NCBI GenBank assembly: GCA_023935145.1
Contig: CM043700.1
Coordinates: forward strand, 28,815,001-28,879,000
Direction of reading: 5' to 3'
Origin: Bretschneidera sinensis
Lineage: Eukaryota > Streptophyta > Magnoliopsida > Brassicales > Akaniaceae
DNA: 64,000 bases
Numbering within the stretch: position 1 is the first letter of the stretch; the number at the start of each line of letters is the position of its first letter. The position numbers were made by a program, and so were the translations under genes. Below, in pieces: positions 36,481 through 49,847 of the stretch. The notes beneath the pieces are model-generated. The model made no database searches and was not told the DNA's origin. It saw nothing but the letters and a program-made list of their open reading frames with translations.

Positions 36481-36514
36481 CTAAGATATAGAAGACACTG
36501 AAAAAGCAAATAGG

Positions 36515-36518
<4 letters not shown>

Positions 36519-36553
<35 letters not shown>
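36519..36553. repeat. (TA)n microsatellite
   Basis: About 17 TA units beside the LTR element, inside the PLSP1-like intron. Similar (TA)n tracts lie at 38764-38782, 39305-39327, 45194-45227 and 49796-49844. Confidence 0.9.
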
Positions 36554-36556
<3 letters not shown>

Positions 36557-38386
36557 AAGGCGAATAGCTATTCTGTGATGGGAGGAGGGCCGCAATTTCT
36601 ATTGTATTTCTTAATTCTTGCTATTACAAATCACAAAGTGCCACATAATGTGGACCGCAGATAATTCTTCCTAGAAAAGAGATTTGATTGGCAATCACAA
36701 AACTTATGAAAAAGACAAAAAGAAAAAACTGTAGTCATGATGTGAACTCACCTCGACAACATCACCTTCCTTGGCAACAACCCACTTAATGAAGACATCA
36801 TCGTCAGTATATCCTACTTCCTGAAGAACTGGTGCACTCTTAAAAATTACTATATCATTAGCACAAAGCTTCTATCCACCATATAAAGCAAAAGAGAAAA
36901 CTAAACGCTTCGAATCAAGATTCAAGTTAGAATATCTCGTTCCTTTCCCTATAAACTAGTTATTACAGTAGACCTATGTACACCTCGTCCAGAAGTAAAC
37001 ATGAATTATTCATGCTTCACAACTGTACAGAGAGAATGAGGGAGACAAATAGTAATTGAAAATAGTTTACAAAACTCTAATAATGGTACTGATAAATGTG
37101 CAAGCAATCCAGTAAAAATGATGAAATAATTTTCCCTGTCTAGGCCTCCAATCTTATTTAGCTCTCTTATGTTAATCATGCTTGAGCATGATCTGAGCAT
37201 TGTTTAATAAGAAAAGTCAAAATTCCAGCTACTGTCACCACCTCAAGCATCCCAACCACAATTTCCTTTCAAGTGGATCCCGTGTATGTTCCCCACCCCT
37301 CTTGTGCAACCCATATATCCTTCTCTCACTTACATCGGGACCAACCAGAAAACTATAATATCTAAAACACAATGTTTAATCACCTTTTAGGAGAATCAAT
37401 TAGGCAGTTCACCCAGTTATTTATCAGTTTAGATGAACATTTTGAGCCAATTTCCTTTCTTAATCCAAGACCTAGAATACCCGAAATAAAATTTGTTATA
37501 GAAGTTAAGAATTAAAATCAATATTATCAATAACGCTCATCCTAGTCTAATATGACAACATCTTCGCCACAACATATGGGAACAAAATCTCATACCTTAT
37601 CCACAATAAAGCAAACGTCAACGTATTCCTCAATACCAAATACCACAAGTAAACTAAACCTTTTATGCAACCATTCGTCCATCATTAATGAGCTTAACGG
37701 TCAAGCAAAATCTTAACTAATCCTTTTATAAAACAAATACAAAACCTCATCAAAATGATAATCAACAAACTATTATTAAGAAAAAAACCAGCATTACCTT
37801 TTCTGCAACAAGTCTATCTCCGACATCAAACGTAGGATACATCGACAATAAAGGTATGTACCTTGGCTCAGCCACAAAAGACCGAAAGGCAAGCGATATC
37901 GCTATTGCTGCAAAAACTGTCTTTGCATCATCTGAAGAGAAATCCAACCATTCTGGCAAAAACCCGCACTTCTTCTCCACTCGCCCATCATCCCCATCTC
38001 CACCGCCACCCCCATCAGAGTCTACTACCGCCTTTGTTTCTTCACCAGAGTCTTTAACACCATAACAATTAAGTCTCTGACTTTGGTTTCTAGGGTTTTT
38101 GAGCTTAAACACCGTTAAATTAGTGCTTTTGGAGAGCGAACGAAAGTCGATGCGTGTCAAATGGATTTTTTTTTGAAACTGGGTGGAGATTGGTGATTGT
38201 GAAATTAGGGGCTTTGTGGGGTTTGGAGCAGTGGGTTGAGGTGAAATAGGGGTTTTTGAAGGATACCAAAGAGAGAGGCGAGAAGTTATTGGAATTTTTT
38301 GTGGGTTTGGAGAATTGGGTTGAGTTTAGATTAGGGTTTCGCAGGGAAGGAAATGGAAATAAGGGGTTTAGAGATGAAACCATCAC

Positions 38387-39474
38387 TAATTTAGCTACAG
38401 TCAGTTTTCCAATCTTTGAGATATTGAATCAGAGCTAATAAATATGGAGGGAGGGGAGATTCCATGTAGGACCACGAGACAGGATACTCAGCAAGTCAGC
38501 ATCTTCTTTTGCCATAGGCCCATAGTTATCAGAAACCGACCGGTTCGATACCGGTCGAGTAAAATCGAACCATATGTTCATAAAATCATTAAGAAATAAT
38601 AATATTTTTAAAATTTTGATTATGTTGAATATTATTTATATTATATAATCAATTTTTATTCATTATTAACTTTAAGTAAAAGTGAGCTTCTTTGCATTCA
38701 AATTCAAAACCCATAATTTTTTAGAGATTAGGTATTAATATTTGAGTTTAATAAGAGAACAAATATATATATATATATATATGTTTGTTATATCTTTTAT
38801 GGTAATATAAAAATAGTATAAATAAATGAAATGAAATGAATTTTTTTTCTTTGTAGCATTAGTTTTGGTGATTGCTATAGTGATTTTGTAAAAGAATAAA
38901 GCAATTTGTCTTTCTGGTAAGATATACTTTTGATTAAAAAAAAATCACATTTTTTTGTAGTAAAATCATTTTTTTCTATCAAAAATATAAATTTATAGTA
39001 AAAAAATATGTGTTTTCCCATAAAATATAAGTAAAAGAAACTACCTTGTTTTCTTAACAAGTCACCTTAGATACCACCATTAGTTTTTGTTACGGATTAG
39101 TACCAATGTACTGTGGATTAATTGACTTTGAATTGATAAATAAATATAGGTGAAAAACTTTCTTTTTTGCTAATAAATGTATGATTCAGATTTTAGACAG
39201 TCTTCGGGAAAATAGCCTTGAATTATCAACATTGTGCATATAACAATGCAAGCAAAATATTTGGTTACCTTCAAAATGAATTGTGTAATCAGTAACAAGA
39301 ACAATATATATATATATATATATATATGAGGGCGTCTGTTAACACATCAAATTCAATTTATATCTACAGCTTTGACAAACAAATCAATCATCAATACTTC
39401 CCAATTCTTGGGAGCCTATAAAATCCAACTTATGCCCTTGGTATGTCATCAATAGGCAGAGGTGTGGTTTCTCA
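38387..39474. other. Intergenic region between PLSP1-like and PPR genes
   Basis: Holds the PLSP1-like promoter, an 8-bp inverted repeat CGACCGGT/ACCGGTCG (38537-38557) in a GC-rich patch, AT-rich filler and (AT)n tracts. The PPR 3' UTR lies at its right end. No gene is seen. Confidence 0.5.
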
Positions 39475-42400
39475 TCAGTGTATGAACACTACAATACATG
39501 AATTTACAAACTTGCCACATGCCCCAACCTGACTATGGAGCTGCTTCTGGCATGAAATCAGCGAGCCAAACCCACCTGTACGTCTGGGAAACATGGATTT
39601 CGTAGTAGTCCACATAGTCTCAGCAGAAAAAGTTACAGTTTTCAGGACCATTTGGCTTCTTATTCTAGCAGCAGAAGACCCATTTTGGTCAGTTGTTACA
39701 ACTCCAGGTATCTGCAAAAGGTTAGAATAAGAAGACTTAAGATTTTGTTTCTCCAAGCTCTCCACTGCTATCCCTTTCTTCTTATTATTTGCTGAACTTT
39801 CCTGGCCCTGTGTATTCTTTACAATTCTCTTGGCTTCACTCACTAGCCCAATGGCATGCCATGAATCTGCAACAAGCTGGATAGTGCTTTTCCTAGGCAA
39901 CACACCCTTCTCTTCCATAATTTGCATAAGGTCTTCAGCTTTCCATGGCTGTTTTGCTTCACCATATCCCCATATCAAGGTCTCATAAGTTGTCAAATTG
40001 GGGGAAATGCCGATTCCACACATTCTTTCATAAACTCTCATTGCATTGTCCATTTTTCCTCTGCTGCACCACCCACTAATGATGGTAGTGAAGATTACCA
40101 CATTTGGGTGCACACCAGATTTGGACATGGAAGTCAAGAGTGAATAAGCCTTCTGTGGATCTCCAGCACGCACGTAGCCTTTTGCGAGGATGCTAAATGC
40201 ATGAATGTCAGGTTCTATGCCAGCCTTCACCATGTCATTGAAGATCTCCTCACACTTGTCCATAAGCCCTGCTGAGCTCCATGCATTCATGATTGTGCTA
40301 AATGTTATGACATCTGGTTTTTCCCCAAATTCTTCCATCAGTGACAGAGCCTATCAAATTTATGCCCATTGTAAGTAAACACTTGGTAAGAAAGTTGAAA
40401 ATGCTGGATTCTTTCAAATGCAGCAAGTTGGTATCAGAAGAAATATCAAAATTGAACTACTAGTTCTGTAACTGATCTTTGGCAGAGCTACAATATTTTA
40501 CTAAGCAATGTGAGAGCCCAGAGGAAACCCCGCGAGATTTTCTCTTTTTTTTTTTCTTTTTTAATTCCCTCATTGCAGTATTTTAAGTTAACAATTGAAA
40601 ATCTATCAGTTCCAGAGGACTAGATAAATCAATTCTACATACCGACAGATCTAAATCACTTAATTACTATCAAATATAAAAATCTCACTTATTAGCTGTA
40701 AAGCAACCAGAAGCCTGTTCTATTTAGCATATTAGATGGCAAGTATATCATGCAAACTTCCAGCATGAATCTTTTGGAAATGATAATTCTACTAGATAAA
40801 AGAGGACAGATCAACAAAACGACTATCACAAGTTTAAACTCACTTCATCAACTCCATTGGTATCCGTAGCATCTAGAAATCCTTTGATGAGAGAGTTGAA
40901 AACAACAAGATTTGGATGAACCCCAAGCTCCTTCATTCTGTACACAAACCTCAAGGCCTCTACCATATTTCCTTCTTTACAGTAGCCACTCACAATGATA
41001 CCACATGTACGCTCATTTGGCTCCACTTTATTGTTCTGCATCCTAAATATCATTTCTTCAGCCCTATAAGTCTCTCCATTCTGAGCATAGGCCCTTGCCA
41101 ATGTGTTGTATGTGACAACATCAGGTTGCATACCAGCTGACACCATTTTATGGACCACATTCCATGCTTCCTCTATGTTCTTCTGGTTACACCAGGCTCT
41201 AACAATTATATTATATGTCCTACAATTTGGTTGCACAATTTCATCCTGCGACATTAGCTCAAGTAATTCCAAAGATTCTTCAGCCTTACCAACATTTCCA
41301 TATCCTTTGATAAGGGTATTAAAAGTGCTGGTGGTTGGCTTACATCCACTTCTCTTCATTTTGTGAAAAATTTTCATCGCTTCATCTACATTTCCAGATT
41401 CAGAAAAAGCATTGATCATGGCATTGAAGAGTATTGAATCAGGCTTCATATCATTTTCTTCCACTTTAGAGATGAGAGAAAGAATGGACTTGAAGTGTTT
41501 CTGGCGGGTCAAGGCTGCTACAAGAGTTGTGTACGTGATAAGAGTTGGTCTGTGTCCTTCTTCTATTAAACTGTTGAAAATAGAATGAGCTTCTTGAGGT
41601 TTTCCTCTCTTTACCAACATATTCATCATTTTTGTTCTAGAATGGACAGTCCGGCAACCACTATTTCCCAAACAGACGAGGCAGCCGGATTGAGTTTCTG
41701 AATCCATAGAAGTCGGAGTTGAAAGCAATTTGCCTTTCTCATCTAGACATGGTCCCTGTGAAGCTCATAATGATCAGAAATTGAGCCTTAGTGTCTAATA
41801 TGTAGAGACACATATAAGAGTTGAATTGTTACGGATTCAGAAGTAAACAGACGGAAAAAACATTTTATCTACTAATGGCGCACAGAAATATACACTTACT
41901 TCCAAAATTTATTAATAGGCCAACCAAATATTTCTGCAGAATATTTTAGGAAATTGTTCTATACTGGCTTGCTTAAATTTCCATTTACATGCATTTAATT
42001 TAACAGAAAGTACATGTAGCGAGGCCAAACAAAAAGAGATCTGTAATAGTTGAGAAATATATAAAGTTCAGTCTCCTTCCTAATTTATGATGACTAACTC
42101 CATTAATCAGCAGGGATGTGGTGCTTACTAAGCAAATGGATAACAATAATACACAATCTGATATTTTGATTCCCAACTTGAAATTGAAGGAAGGAGATGA
42201 AGATGGGCGACATGGTAATCCAAAATAGCAAAGGGTAAGATTGGATCATTAACTAACTATCTCAACGTCTATGCTTATCATATGTCACAAGAATTTATTT
42301 TCAATCGTTTTATGGGTTTCCACAGATAGCTACAGATGTGATTTTATTTTGGATCCCATGGCTAGTAAGAATATATGTATACCGTCTTTTCTCGTAAACT

Positions 42401-43471
42401 CTCTGCAGTTCAGATGAGAACAGTTGCTTTGGATTGCTTGGTAGGGGAAGATACCAAAACCCAAATCTGGCCATTTTAAGGGGAAAGAGAAGAAAGACAT
42501 GGAAAACAAAAGAGAAGAAGATAAGATCTTCTCAAAGTTATGGAAGATGCAAGCAATATTCACTTAACTATATTGCATTTGGACTTTGGGACACAACATA
42601 TAGCATTCTACTTGTCCCAGCAGTTGGAACATATGAACACTGCAATTGAAATAATTAAATATGTTTTCTCAAGAAAATTACATCCCATTTTGGGATTTTG
42701 ACATACATAGATTCTATCTTTATCATCAAGGAAATGACTCCATTCTCGTGTATAGGAACTAAAAAATATCTTATTTGCAAGTAGCATAAATACTCTATCA
42801 GGTTTTGCTTGCTAGAAGTATATGCTTACTGGAAATAAATATTCTACAAAACCATATCTTCAAAGTTGTTACTGGGCACTCAGTCCAGTGACATAGAGTT
42901 GACTAGGTAAGTATGAGTGGACTAACAAATTTTAGTCATAGTTTATAACATCTACCGTGAGTCAGGAAAAATGGATTAAGTCAATACCTGGCTAGCAGTA
43001 ATAGTGACAAAACAATGAATTATGACAAAAGCAACAACAATTTTCAATATATATGAGAAGCTTTTAACATAGTTAAGAAATTGTTTTGCTTATTGTTAAT
43101 TGTACGCTATCATTTTGACCATTCCGCGATACAAACTAGAACAGGATAGAAGCTATAATTTTAACTTTTAGGAGCATGAGGGAATTATTAGATTTCAATT
43201 TTCACCTTCCCAAGATAACATTTCTGTAAAGATGTAACATTTGAATTATACAACTAATAACAGTTAAGTAGACTCAGGACCAAATTGTTTTGTGAAATTA
43301 ATTTAATAGCTTAAGCAAAGCTCATTTCACGTCCCAAAGAATGCAATGGAACTATTCATATAAAGTAAAAACTCTATCAATTAAATAAACAGGTAAACAT
43401 AATCGTACCATAATTCTAGATGCTTCAACCAGCTTCTTGCTCATGATTGTTCCCTCTTGGTGCTTACCCAT
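39475..43471 (-). CDS. P-class pentatricopeptide repeat (PPR) protein
   Basis: Minus-strand exons 43409-43471 (start [19 protein letters not shown]), 40844-41755 and 39475-40350 join in phase 0 for 616 aa. The body is a run of about eleven 35-residue PPR motifs, recognisable by repeats such as [39 protein letters not shown] and [13 protein letters not shown]. There is no E/DYW domain. P-class PPRs bind organellar RNA one base per motif, chiefly through motif residues 5 and 35, and stabilise, splice or help translate transcripts. The closest Arabidopsis proteins I recall are those of the AT5G21222/AT5G25630 type. Exon 1 is supported by phase and splice sites only and shows no clear transit peptide. 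No stop interrupts the repeats, so the gene looks intact. Confidence 0.85.
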
Positions 43472-44384
43472 GATGATATTATGGGTCCTCTCCGAGCAAA
43501 GTCCTCAAATTCCTTTCCCTGATTCTTACTATCTCAGTGAACCATTTCTTACCTTGATTAGATTTAACTGTGGGCTACCATGCTACACAAGAGGCCAGCA
43601 AATTTGTTTTTTATCTCAAACTCATATTCCCAATGTGAATAATAAAAGAAATGTTCCCCAAATAGAACCTAGGAAGAATAAACCAAAAAATCAATAAGTT
43701 TTGGATCAAGGAAATGCATGGCACCAGAAAAGAAATACCAGCTAAACAGATAAACCAAAGAAGTTACAGAACCGCATCCACATTAGCCAACTCAAGAGGT
43801 GTTTGAATGTCCTATGAAACCTGAAAATTCCATAATGTTCTATGCAGCAGTGAATATAAGTTCATTACATTCTCAGGTAGCACTAAAAAGAATATATGTG
43901 CTCTCACTGCTTTATTAAAATTAGTCCATTTGTTTTAATAAAGCAGTGAGAACAAACAAAGACTGTTATTAAAATAAGATCATTGATTGATAAAGAAAAG
44001 AAGGTCATCCCAGTGTGAAGAACCACTCCGTTCCTACTTGAATATTATTTGGACATTTTGGTCATACAGTGAAAATTACATCACGTGCAACTTGCGTATG
44101 TACATGTTTCCTAGGACACAATGAACAAAAGTTTACCCATGAATCATGGAAATCAATATCATGCTTCAAAACAAGTTACTTGCCATACGGGCCATGTTCC
44201 CCTAGACTTTAAGAGAATCTATTGTTTTTCACAAAAAAAAAAAAAAAAAAGAAAATGATAGAGATCTATTGCAGACAAAAGTCATCTTATGAAACAATAG
44301 GTTATTGCATGGACATTTCATGCCCAATATCAGCAGCAGCGAATAAGAAATAATTGTCACAAACTAGATTCATTTGAATGGAAA
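43472..44384. other. Upstream region of PPR gene with a perfect hairpin
   Basis: Non-coding sequence upstream of the first PPR coding exon, possibly containing a 5'-UTR intron. Apart from the hairpin at 43903-43950 and an A-run near 44235, I see no structure. Confidence 0.4.
43903..43950. repeat. Perfect 18-bp inverted repeat
   Basis: CTCACTGCTTTATTAAAA (43903-43920) and its exact reverse complement (43933-43950) are separated by 12 bases. It could be the core of a small MITE or a hairpin in an upstream transcript of the PPR gene. Confidence 0.85.
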
Positions 44385-44389
44385 ATAAG

Positions 44390-44798
44390 TGTGACGCCCC
44401 ACATCTCATGCAATGGGTCATGGTTTATATGTAGGGTTCCATGATCTCAAAAGAAACTTGAGTTAGCACTTTTGGATGATAACCTCGTGGTGTTATAAAT
44501 GGTATCAGAGTTGATCTAGACTCACTACCATACGGATGTGTGGTATTTCATATTTGAGCTGACCATGAGCTTATTGTGGTGGTTGGACTCCCAACAGGTC
44601 GGAACCTATAGTTTGATTTGTGCACTCTCCTTGCAAGGATGCAAGGGTCTTAAGGGGGGGGGGGGGGGGGGGGGTGGAGTTTCGAACACCCCACATTCCA
44701 CATCTGTACAATGGGGAAGATCTTGGATTATATGTAACGCCCACGATCCAAAAGCAACCTGAGTTAACACTTTTGGGTAATGGGCCCATGGGGTTACA
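44390..44798 (+). mobile_element. TRIM (terminal-repeat retrotransposon in miniature)
   Basis: A 409-bp element with terminal direct repeats. LTR1 is 44390-44497 (TGTGACGCCCCACATC...GTTATA) and LTR2 is 44733-44798 (TGTAACGCCCACGATC...GTTACA), shortened by an internal deletion of about 44 bp. A primer-binding site TGGTATCAGAG, complementary to initiator tRNA-Met, lies at 44500-44510. A purine-rich tract precedes LTR2. A perfect 5-bp target duplication ATAAG flanks the element (44385-44389 and 44799-44803). There is no coding capacity. An uninterrupted run of 21 G sits inside (44654-44674). Confidence 0.88.
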
Positions 44799-44803
44799 AT
44801 AAG

Positions 44804-45190
44804 ATAAAGAAGAGGATAAAATGAGATGATTTCTCTCAATCTTACATTTGATATATAGAAATGATCTTACTTCAGTAATTTATAATAAATTGTACCAAAG
44901 GACACTTAATGTGCTTTAGAAGGCTTGAAACAAAAGGAACCAGAATCCTGCAGTGACTTCGAGAAGGGGGAAAAGATAGGTTTTGAGGTACTTAAAAAAT
45001 AAAAACTTTCATGTAAAGATGCATTATTTGCACTTTGCTCATAAAATTTACAGAGTCAAAGTACAACCTTAAGCTAAAGATTCTGCCAAATTGACTGGGG
45101 TCCCATCGTCCCTATAATTGTAAGACAATAAAAGAACATTCTTCCATTCTAAAGAGGCAAGAAGGATGTAGATATCAAAATAGAAGGCAA

Positions 45191-45230
<40 letters not shown>

Positions 45231-48061
45231 ACTCTATTGAAATATGGAGTACCAAAACATACCAATAATGATTTTGATTGGTATCTGGTCTATAAATCCA
45301 ATTTTGATGTAACACAAAAAAAAAAAAAAAGCAACGCACTAAACTATAATCCGAAAACCCTTTTAACATTACTCTTAGAGTGAGTTTAGAACAAATGAAT
45401 TCTATAAATTTTATGAAATTCATTTGTAACAAAAAAAAAAAACTATTGAATTAATTTATAAACGAATTCACTATGGAATTAAGTTAGCTTCTTGTGAATC
45501 CTATCAAAATTGATAGATTTTGCAAGTAAATATCACAAAAACTTGAGAAAGTTCTCCAATGAAAAGTTCAGAATCTACACACTAGATTCATTTTCATTTA
45601 TTTCAAACATAAGAAATTGAATTGAATTCTACAATTTAATGCAAGGAAGTTCAATTCATTTGCAAATGAATTATTTTTTTAATTCATTTAAAAATGAAAT
45701 GAATTCCATTTCCATTTAGTTCTTGTTAATGAATCAATTATTCAATTCGATGATCTTTATTCTTTAGTATTGCACTAACACATAAAATCAGTTTCGAGAA
45801 GCAACTAGCAGCAAACGCCAATCCACTAACAACTATCTAAAGTCACTGAGATCCCAGCCCATATCTTCAACAATCAGAATTTAATTTATAAATTTCCACC
45901 CCTTTGTGTGTGTGTGTGAACATTATGATCCAAATCCCAGATCAGTATTTGAAATTCAATGGCATTGATCAAGAACATAGCATGCAGGGGCGAAAGTAAA
46001 GTGGAACAAGCTAAAGCTATAGAAATAAACTAAATTTGTCTATACTCAAAACCAATTTTTGCATAATGCTTCGGGTTGTGGTACCTGTTGAGTTGGGCAG
46101 CTGCAAACCGTGGAGAGAGAGATTGAGTTGCATGGTTTTTTGGTGCAGAGCTGTACATGCAGCTTAAGAAGTAGTAATAGTAGGATTTTGTATTGTGGTT
46201 TACTGATCTTGTGTTTGTGTTGTGTCCACTGGAGGATCTTATCCACAAATATTATCAGAAATAGATTCTGGATAGTTAAATTTTTTAGGCTGTTAGAACT
46301 GTTCGCCAAAATATTCAAAGATTATTTGGGGCAGGAGGTTTGCCACGACATCTTTTTTACGTGGTTGAAGGAAAAAGAGTCTTTTTTGTCATGTCTAGCT
46401 TAATATTAAAAAAATTCTACCTCAAACAAAAGTAAAGTAAGAGCTATTTTAATAAAATTACATGTAGTTTATTTATTTATTTTATCAGGTTAACAATGAA
46501 CTATCTTATTGTTCAGTGGAATTAATTGTTAATTTATCTATTTTATCTGATCAAAATTTTAGCTCAGAGGTAATAGTTAAGTTGGGTTGTGGGTTATTCG
46601 AATCGTGTTACTTAAGATCGAATCATTTTAAATTTGAATTATTTTTAGTTTCAGATCTATGGATTTTTAAGTCATATCAGATCTCGAGTTATCTCAAGTT
46701 TTAAATTATTTTGAATCGGATTAATTTAAGTTTTAAACATGTTCGAGTTGATCTATCAGAGTTGCTCAATTTTATTCTTTTTTTTTTTTTAATTTTCGAA
46801 AAAACCATTTGAACTCTATTTTAAAGTTGAATCGACACATTATGATAAAAATATATATTATTTTTCATTGTAATTATGTTCACAAAAATATGTTAGTAAT
46901 AATTTAACATTAAATTTTTTTCATTTTAATAAATTAACTAATTAATTCCATATTTTTTAAAGTATGCCTTTAGATTTTGAGCATTATTTAAAAAAATTAT
47001 TCGTGAGGAATTAATACTAAAACTTAAAAATATGTTATCTCTAATCAAATTGAATTAATAATAATTAAGTTATTATAAATGTCAAATAATTAAATAGATA
47101 TTTATAATTAATTAAAATATATATTATTTACATGTAATATGGAGGTAACTTTTTTTTATCTCTTTCTCTCTCTCCATCCCTTCCTCCCTCTCTCCCCGGT
47201 TGGTTCTTTATTTATTTAAGCTTTTTCTACTTAAAATCTTTACTTCAATTGGGACTTTCATTTCTTCTTTTTAAAATAACAATGATAATTTTACTTATAC
47301 AAAAAGATGATTTTTTGTTAATGTTTTGTTGATTTATATTTAAATTTATTATTTATCAAAATATTCATGTTAATAATATTATAATAAATATTTTTCAATA
47401 TGTATTTTATAAAATTCTCTTTATATTTTCTCTTAAATTATAAATATATGTTTTTTAATAATTTTGTTCCAACTTATCAAAAGAAACCTTTAGTGGTTAA
47501 TAGTTTAATACATTAATAATAACAATAAAGAATTTGTTGTATTTGAGTAGAACCATTTCTTTCGGGTCACTTTCTATGATTTCTCCTTCTATGCAAATTT
47601 GCAACAGTTAACATAGCAGTTATACAGTACATTCATGTTTAATTGTTTATTTTGCAAGTTTCACCCTTAACGTTATAAAAAAAAAAAAAAGTTTATTTTG
47701 ATAGAGTTTATGAATAAAATTTCAATAACTAAAATTTAGATCAACACCCAAATAATTTATAAAAAATTTAGAAGTTAAAAAATATTTTTAATAATTTTAG
47801 AAACTGAATTTATATTAAAATAATTTACATTATATTTTATCAAATAATAATAAACGAAAACTATTAGACCAAGCCATACCTAAATGATTACAAAATATTT
47901 CTTTGGATTAGAAGAAAAAAACAGATGTTTACAAACAAGCGATAGAGATGCGTCGGGCCCCGTCTTCCTCCCAAGGTGGTATATAGGACATGGGCTACAA
48001 AATGTCAAATATACAAAAGTCTTTCTCTCCCACTTAACCTTAGCTCTCTCTCTCTTATGAA
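44804..48061. other. Long AT-rich intergenic region
   Basis: Lies between the PPR gene and the Mpv17-type gene, which diverge. It contains a (TA)n tract at 45194, a MITE-like zone (45370-45740), a possible 5' exon of the PPR transcript on minus (about 46093-46300, donor CAACAG|gtacc), and very AT-rich sequence from 46500 to 47950. Short ORFs here have no similarity I know. Confidence 0.45.
45370..45740. mobile_element. MITE-like zone related to that at 1310-1540
   Basis: Repeated GAATTCATTT/AAATGAATTC motifs in both orientations and ends resembling GAGTTTAGAACAAATG and CATTTAGTTCTTG suggest a foldback element. The ends are not defined and no TSD was found. Confidence 0.35.
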
Positions 48062-49789
48062 ATGTTGAAGCTCTGGAAATGGTACCAAAGATGCTTATCT
48101 ATGCACCCATTGAAGACCCAGGTAATCAGTTCGGGTTTCCTCTGGGGCATTGGCGATATTGCAGCTCAGTACATCACTAACTCCACTGTAAAAAGGCGTC
48201 TTCAATATTCTGTGAGTACCTTCTTTACAGGACCAGTCATTTTTTCCTTTATTATTTGTTGTTGTGTTATATTCTCCCTCTTATATAGCTTTCTTGATAT
48301 TATTAAAGGTATTGGGTACATGTGATTTCATTCTCTCAATTAAAAATTCCTCAATTTGTGAAATGGGTATCTGTAGGTTTCTTGTTTTAGCTTGTCTTGT
48401 TTTGGGTTTTAGCCAGTGAGATCTTTAAGGGAATTTCGCTGGAGTTTGAACCAATTTCAATTCGGATATTCCCTATATTGTCCTTGATGCTTGTATGATT
48501 CACATATCCTTTATTTTTATGTGTAAGCCTGCCTTATCTTTATTGCTCCTTTGACCCTTTTTAGCTTTATTTTTTTAACCCTTTTGTTATCCATTTTAAG
48601 AGGTTGAACAATTTCCTAAGTACGTGAAATCTGCTATTATTTTCTTGTTATAAAGATGCTCTAGATTTTTGGTCCCTTTTGGGTGTCTAGTTGGAATCAA
48701 AAGGTTCCGTTATGTTTTAGATGAGCACAATATCCTATGTATCTGCCATCTAGAATTAGGGCATTATGTTAGGGAAGAACTGCATATAAGAGCCATTGCC
48801 GCTATGACTGGTTTAGGAATAATTTGATGGTTTTATGAAATGGTGCCATTTTCATCTACCATTCTATTTGATGGCGGCTCCTATGTAATAATAAAAGTCT
48901 AACCTATCACTTGAAAGGAGACATTGCAGAAAAAGAGTGCCATCACCAGAACCAGTGGTATAGCCGTATGGGAGCTGATGATTCCATAATGAGATCCATT
49001 TCCACAAAAAGTACAATTCATTTATTGTGGTGAATATGTCCTGTAATGGCTGAATTCTCAATGATAAATTCATAAGTTTGCATGAATGGAAAGAAATTTC
49101 AAATACAAAATACAACCAAATACATCATGACAGTCCACTCAAAAATGAGAAGGAAAGAAACGCTGGCCCATATTCTCCAAATTCCTTTGATGTTGGTTTC
49201 AATTGTTTACCTTGTTTGGATGGAAAGGAATGGTTATTGCATCATAGTTAACATGATTGGATATCCACACTTTGATGTTGTGGATGACTCAGTGATACTC
49301 CTATGGTTGTTGCTTTGTAGTTAAAGAGCTACTTTTATCATGTTCAGGTAATAAATCTTAGTGTTTTTTTTTCATGAGTTAAAGAATCAGAAAATAAATC
49401 CTAGTATTAGTGACTTAGTCAAAATGAGTCATTAGTGAAGAATTCAGGTACAGTTGACTTAATTCATCTTGTCTATGCATGTGTCTCCTTTGAGTGTATC
49501 CCTTTGGATGGAATGAGTTTATTAAGCTTGGCCTGCCTGAAATGAACTAATATTGATAATGTAAATGTCATAATCTTTTTGGTATCAATAGGAGAACTTG
49601 TTCTTGTTCCATCCAAGAAAGAAGTCGATGCATTTAAAGTATCGGTTTTCCTTAAGTTTGGAGCAAGGACTGAAGAATTCATCTGAGCTTTGTATGTCAG
49701 AAAGTGAGTCTTACCACGCTTGTGGTCTGTTGAATTTTTCACTGGCCAAATATGCCTTTGCTCCTATAAAATGAATCATACTAAGTCAA

Positions 49790-49847
<58 letters not shown>

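Noticed and set aside
37856..38065. Overlapping plus-strand ORFs opposite PLSP1-like exon 1
   Set aside because: They are antisense shadows of the conserved signal peptidase exon.
44538..44839. Four ORFs with poly-Gly or poly-Pro
   Set aside because: Created by the 21-G run inside the TRIM element.
46030..46318. Minus-strand ORFs upstream of the PPR gene
   Set aside because: No similarity. At most this is a noncoding 5' exon; the protein reading is not supported.
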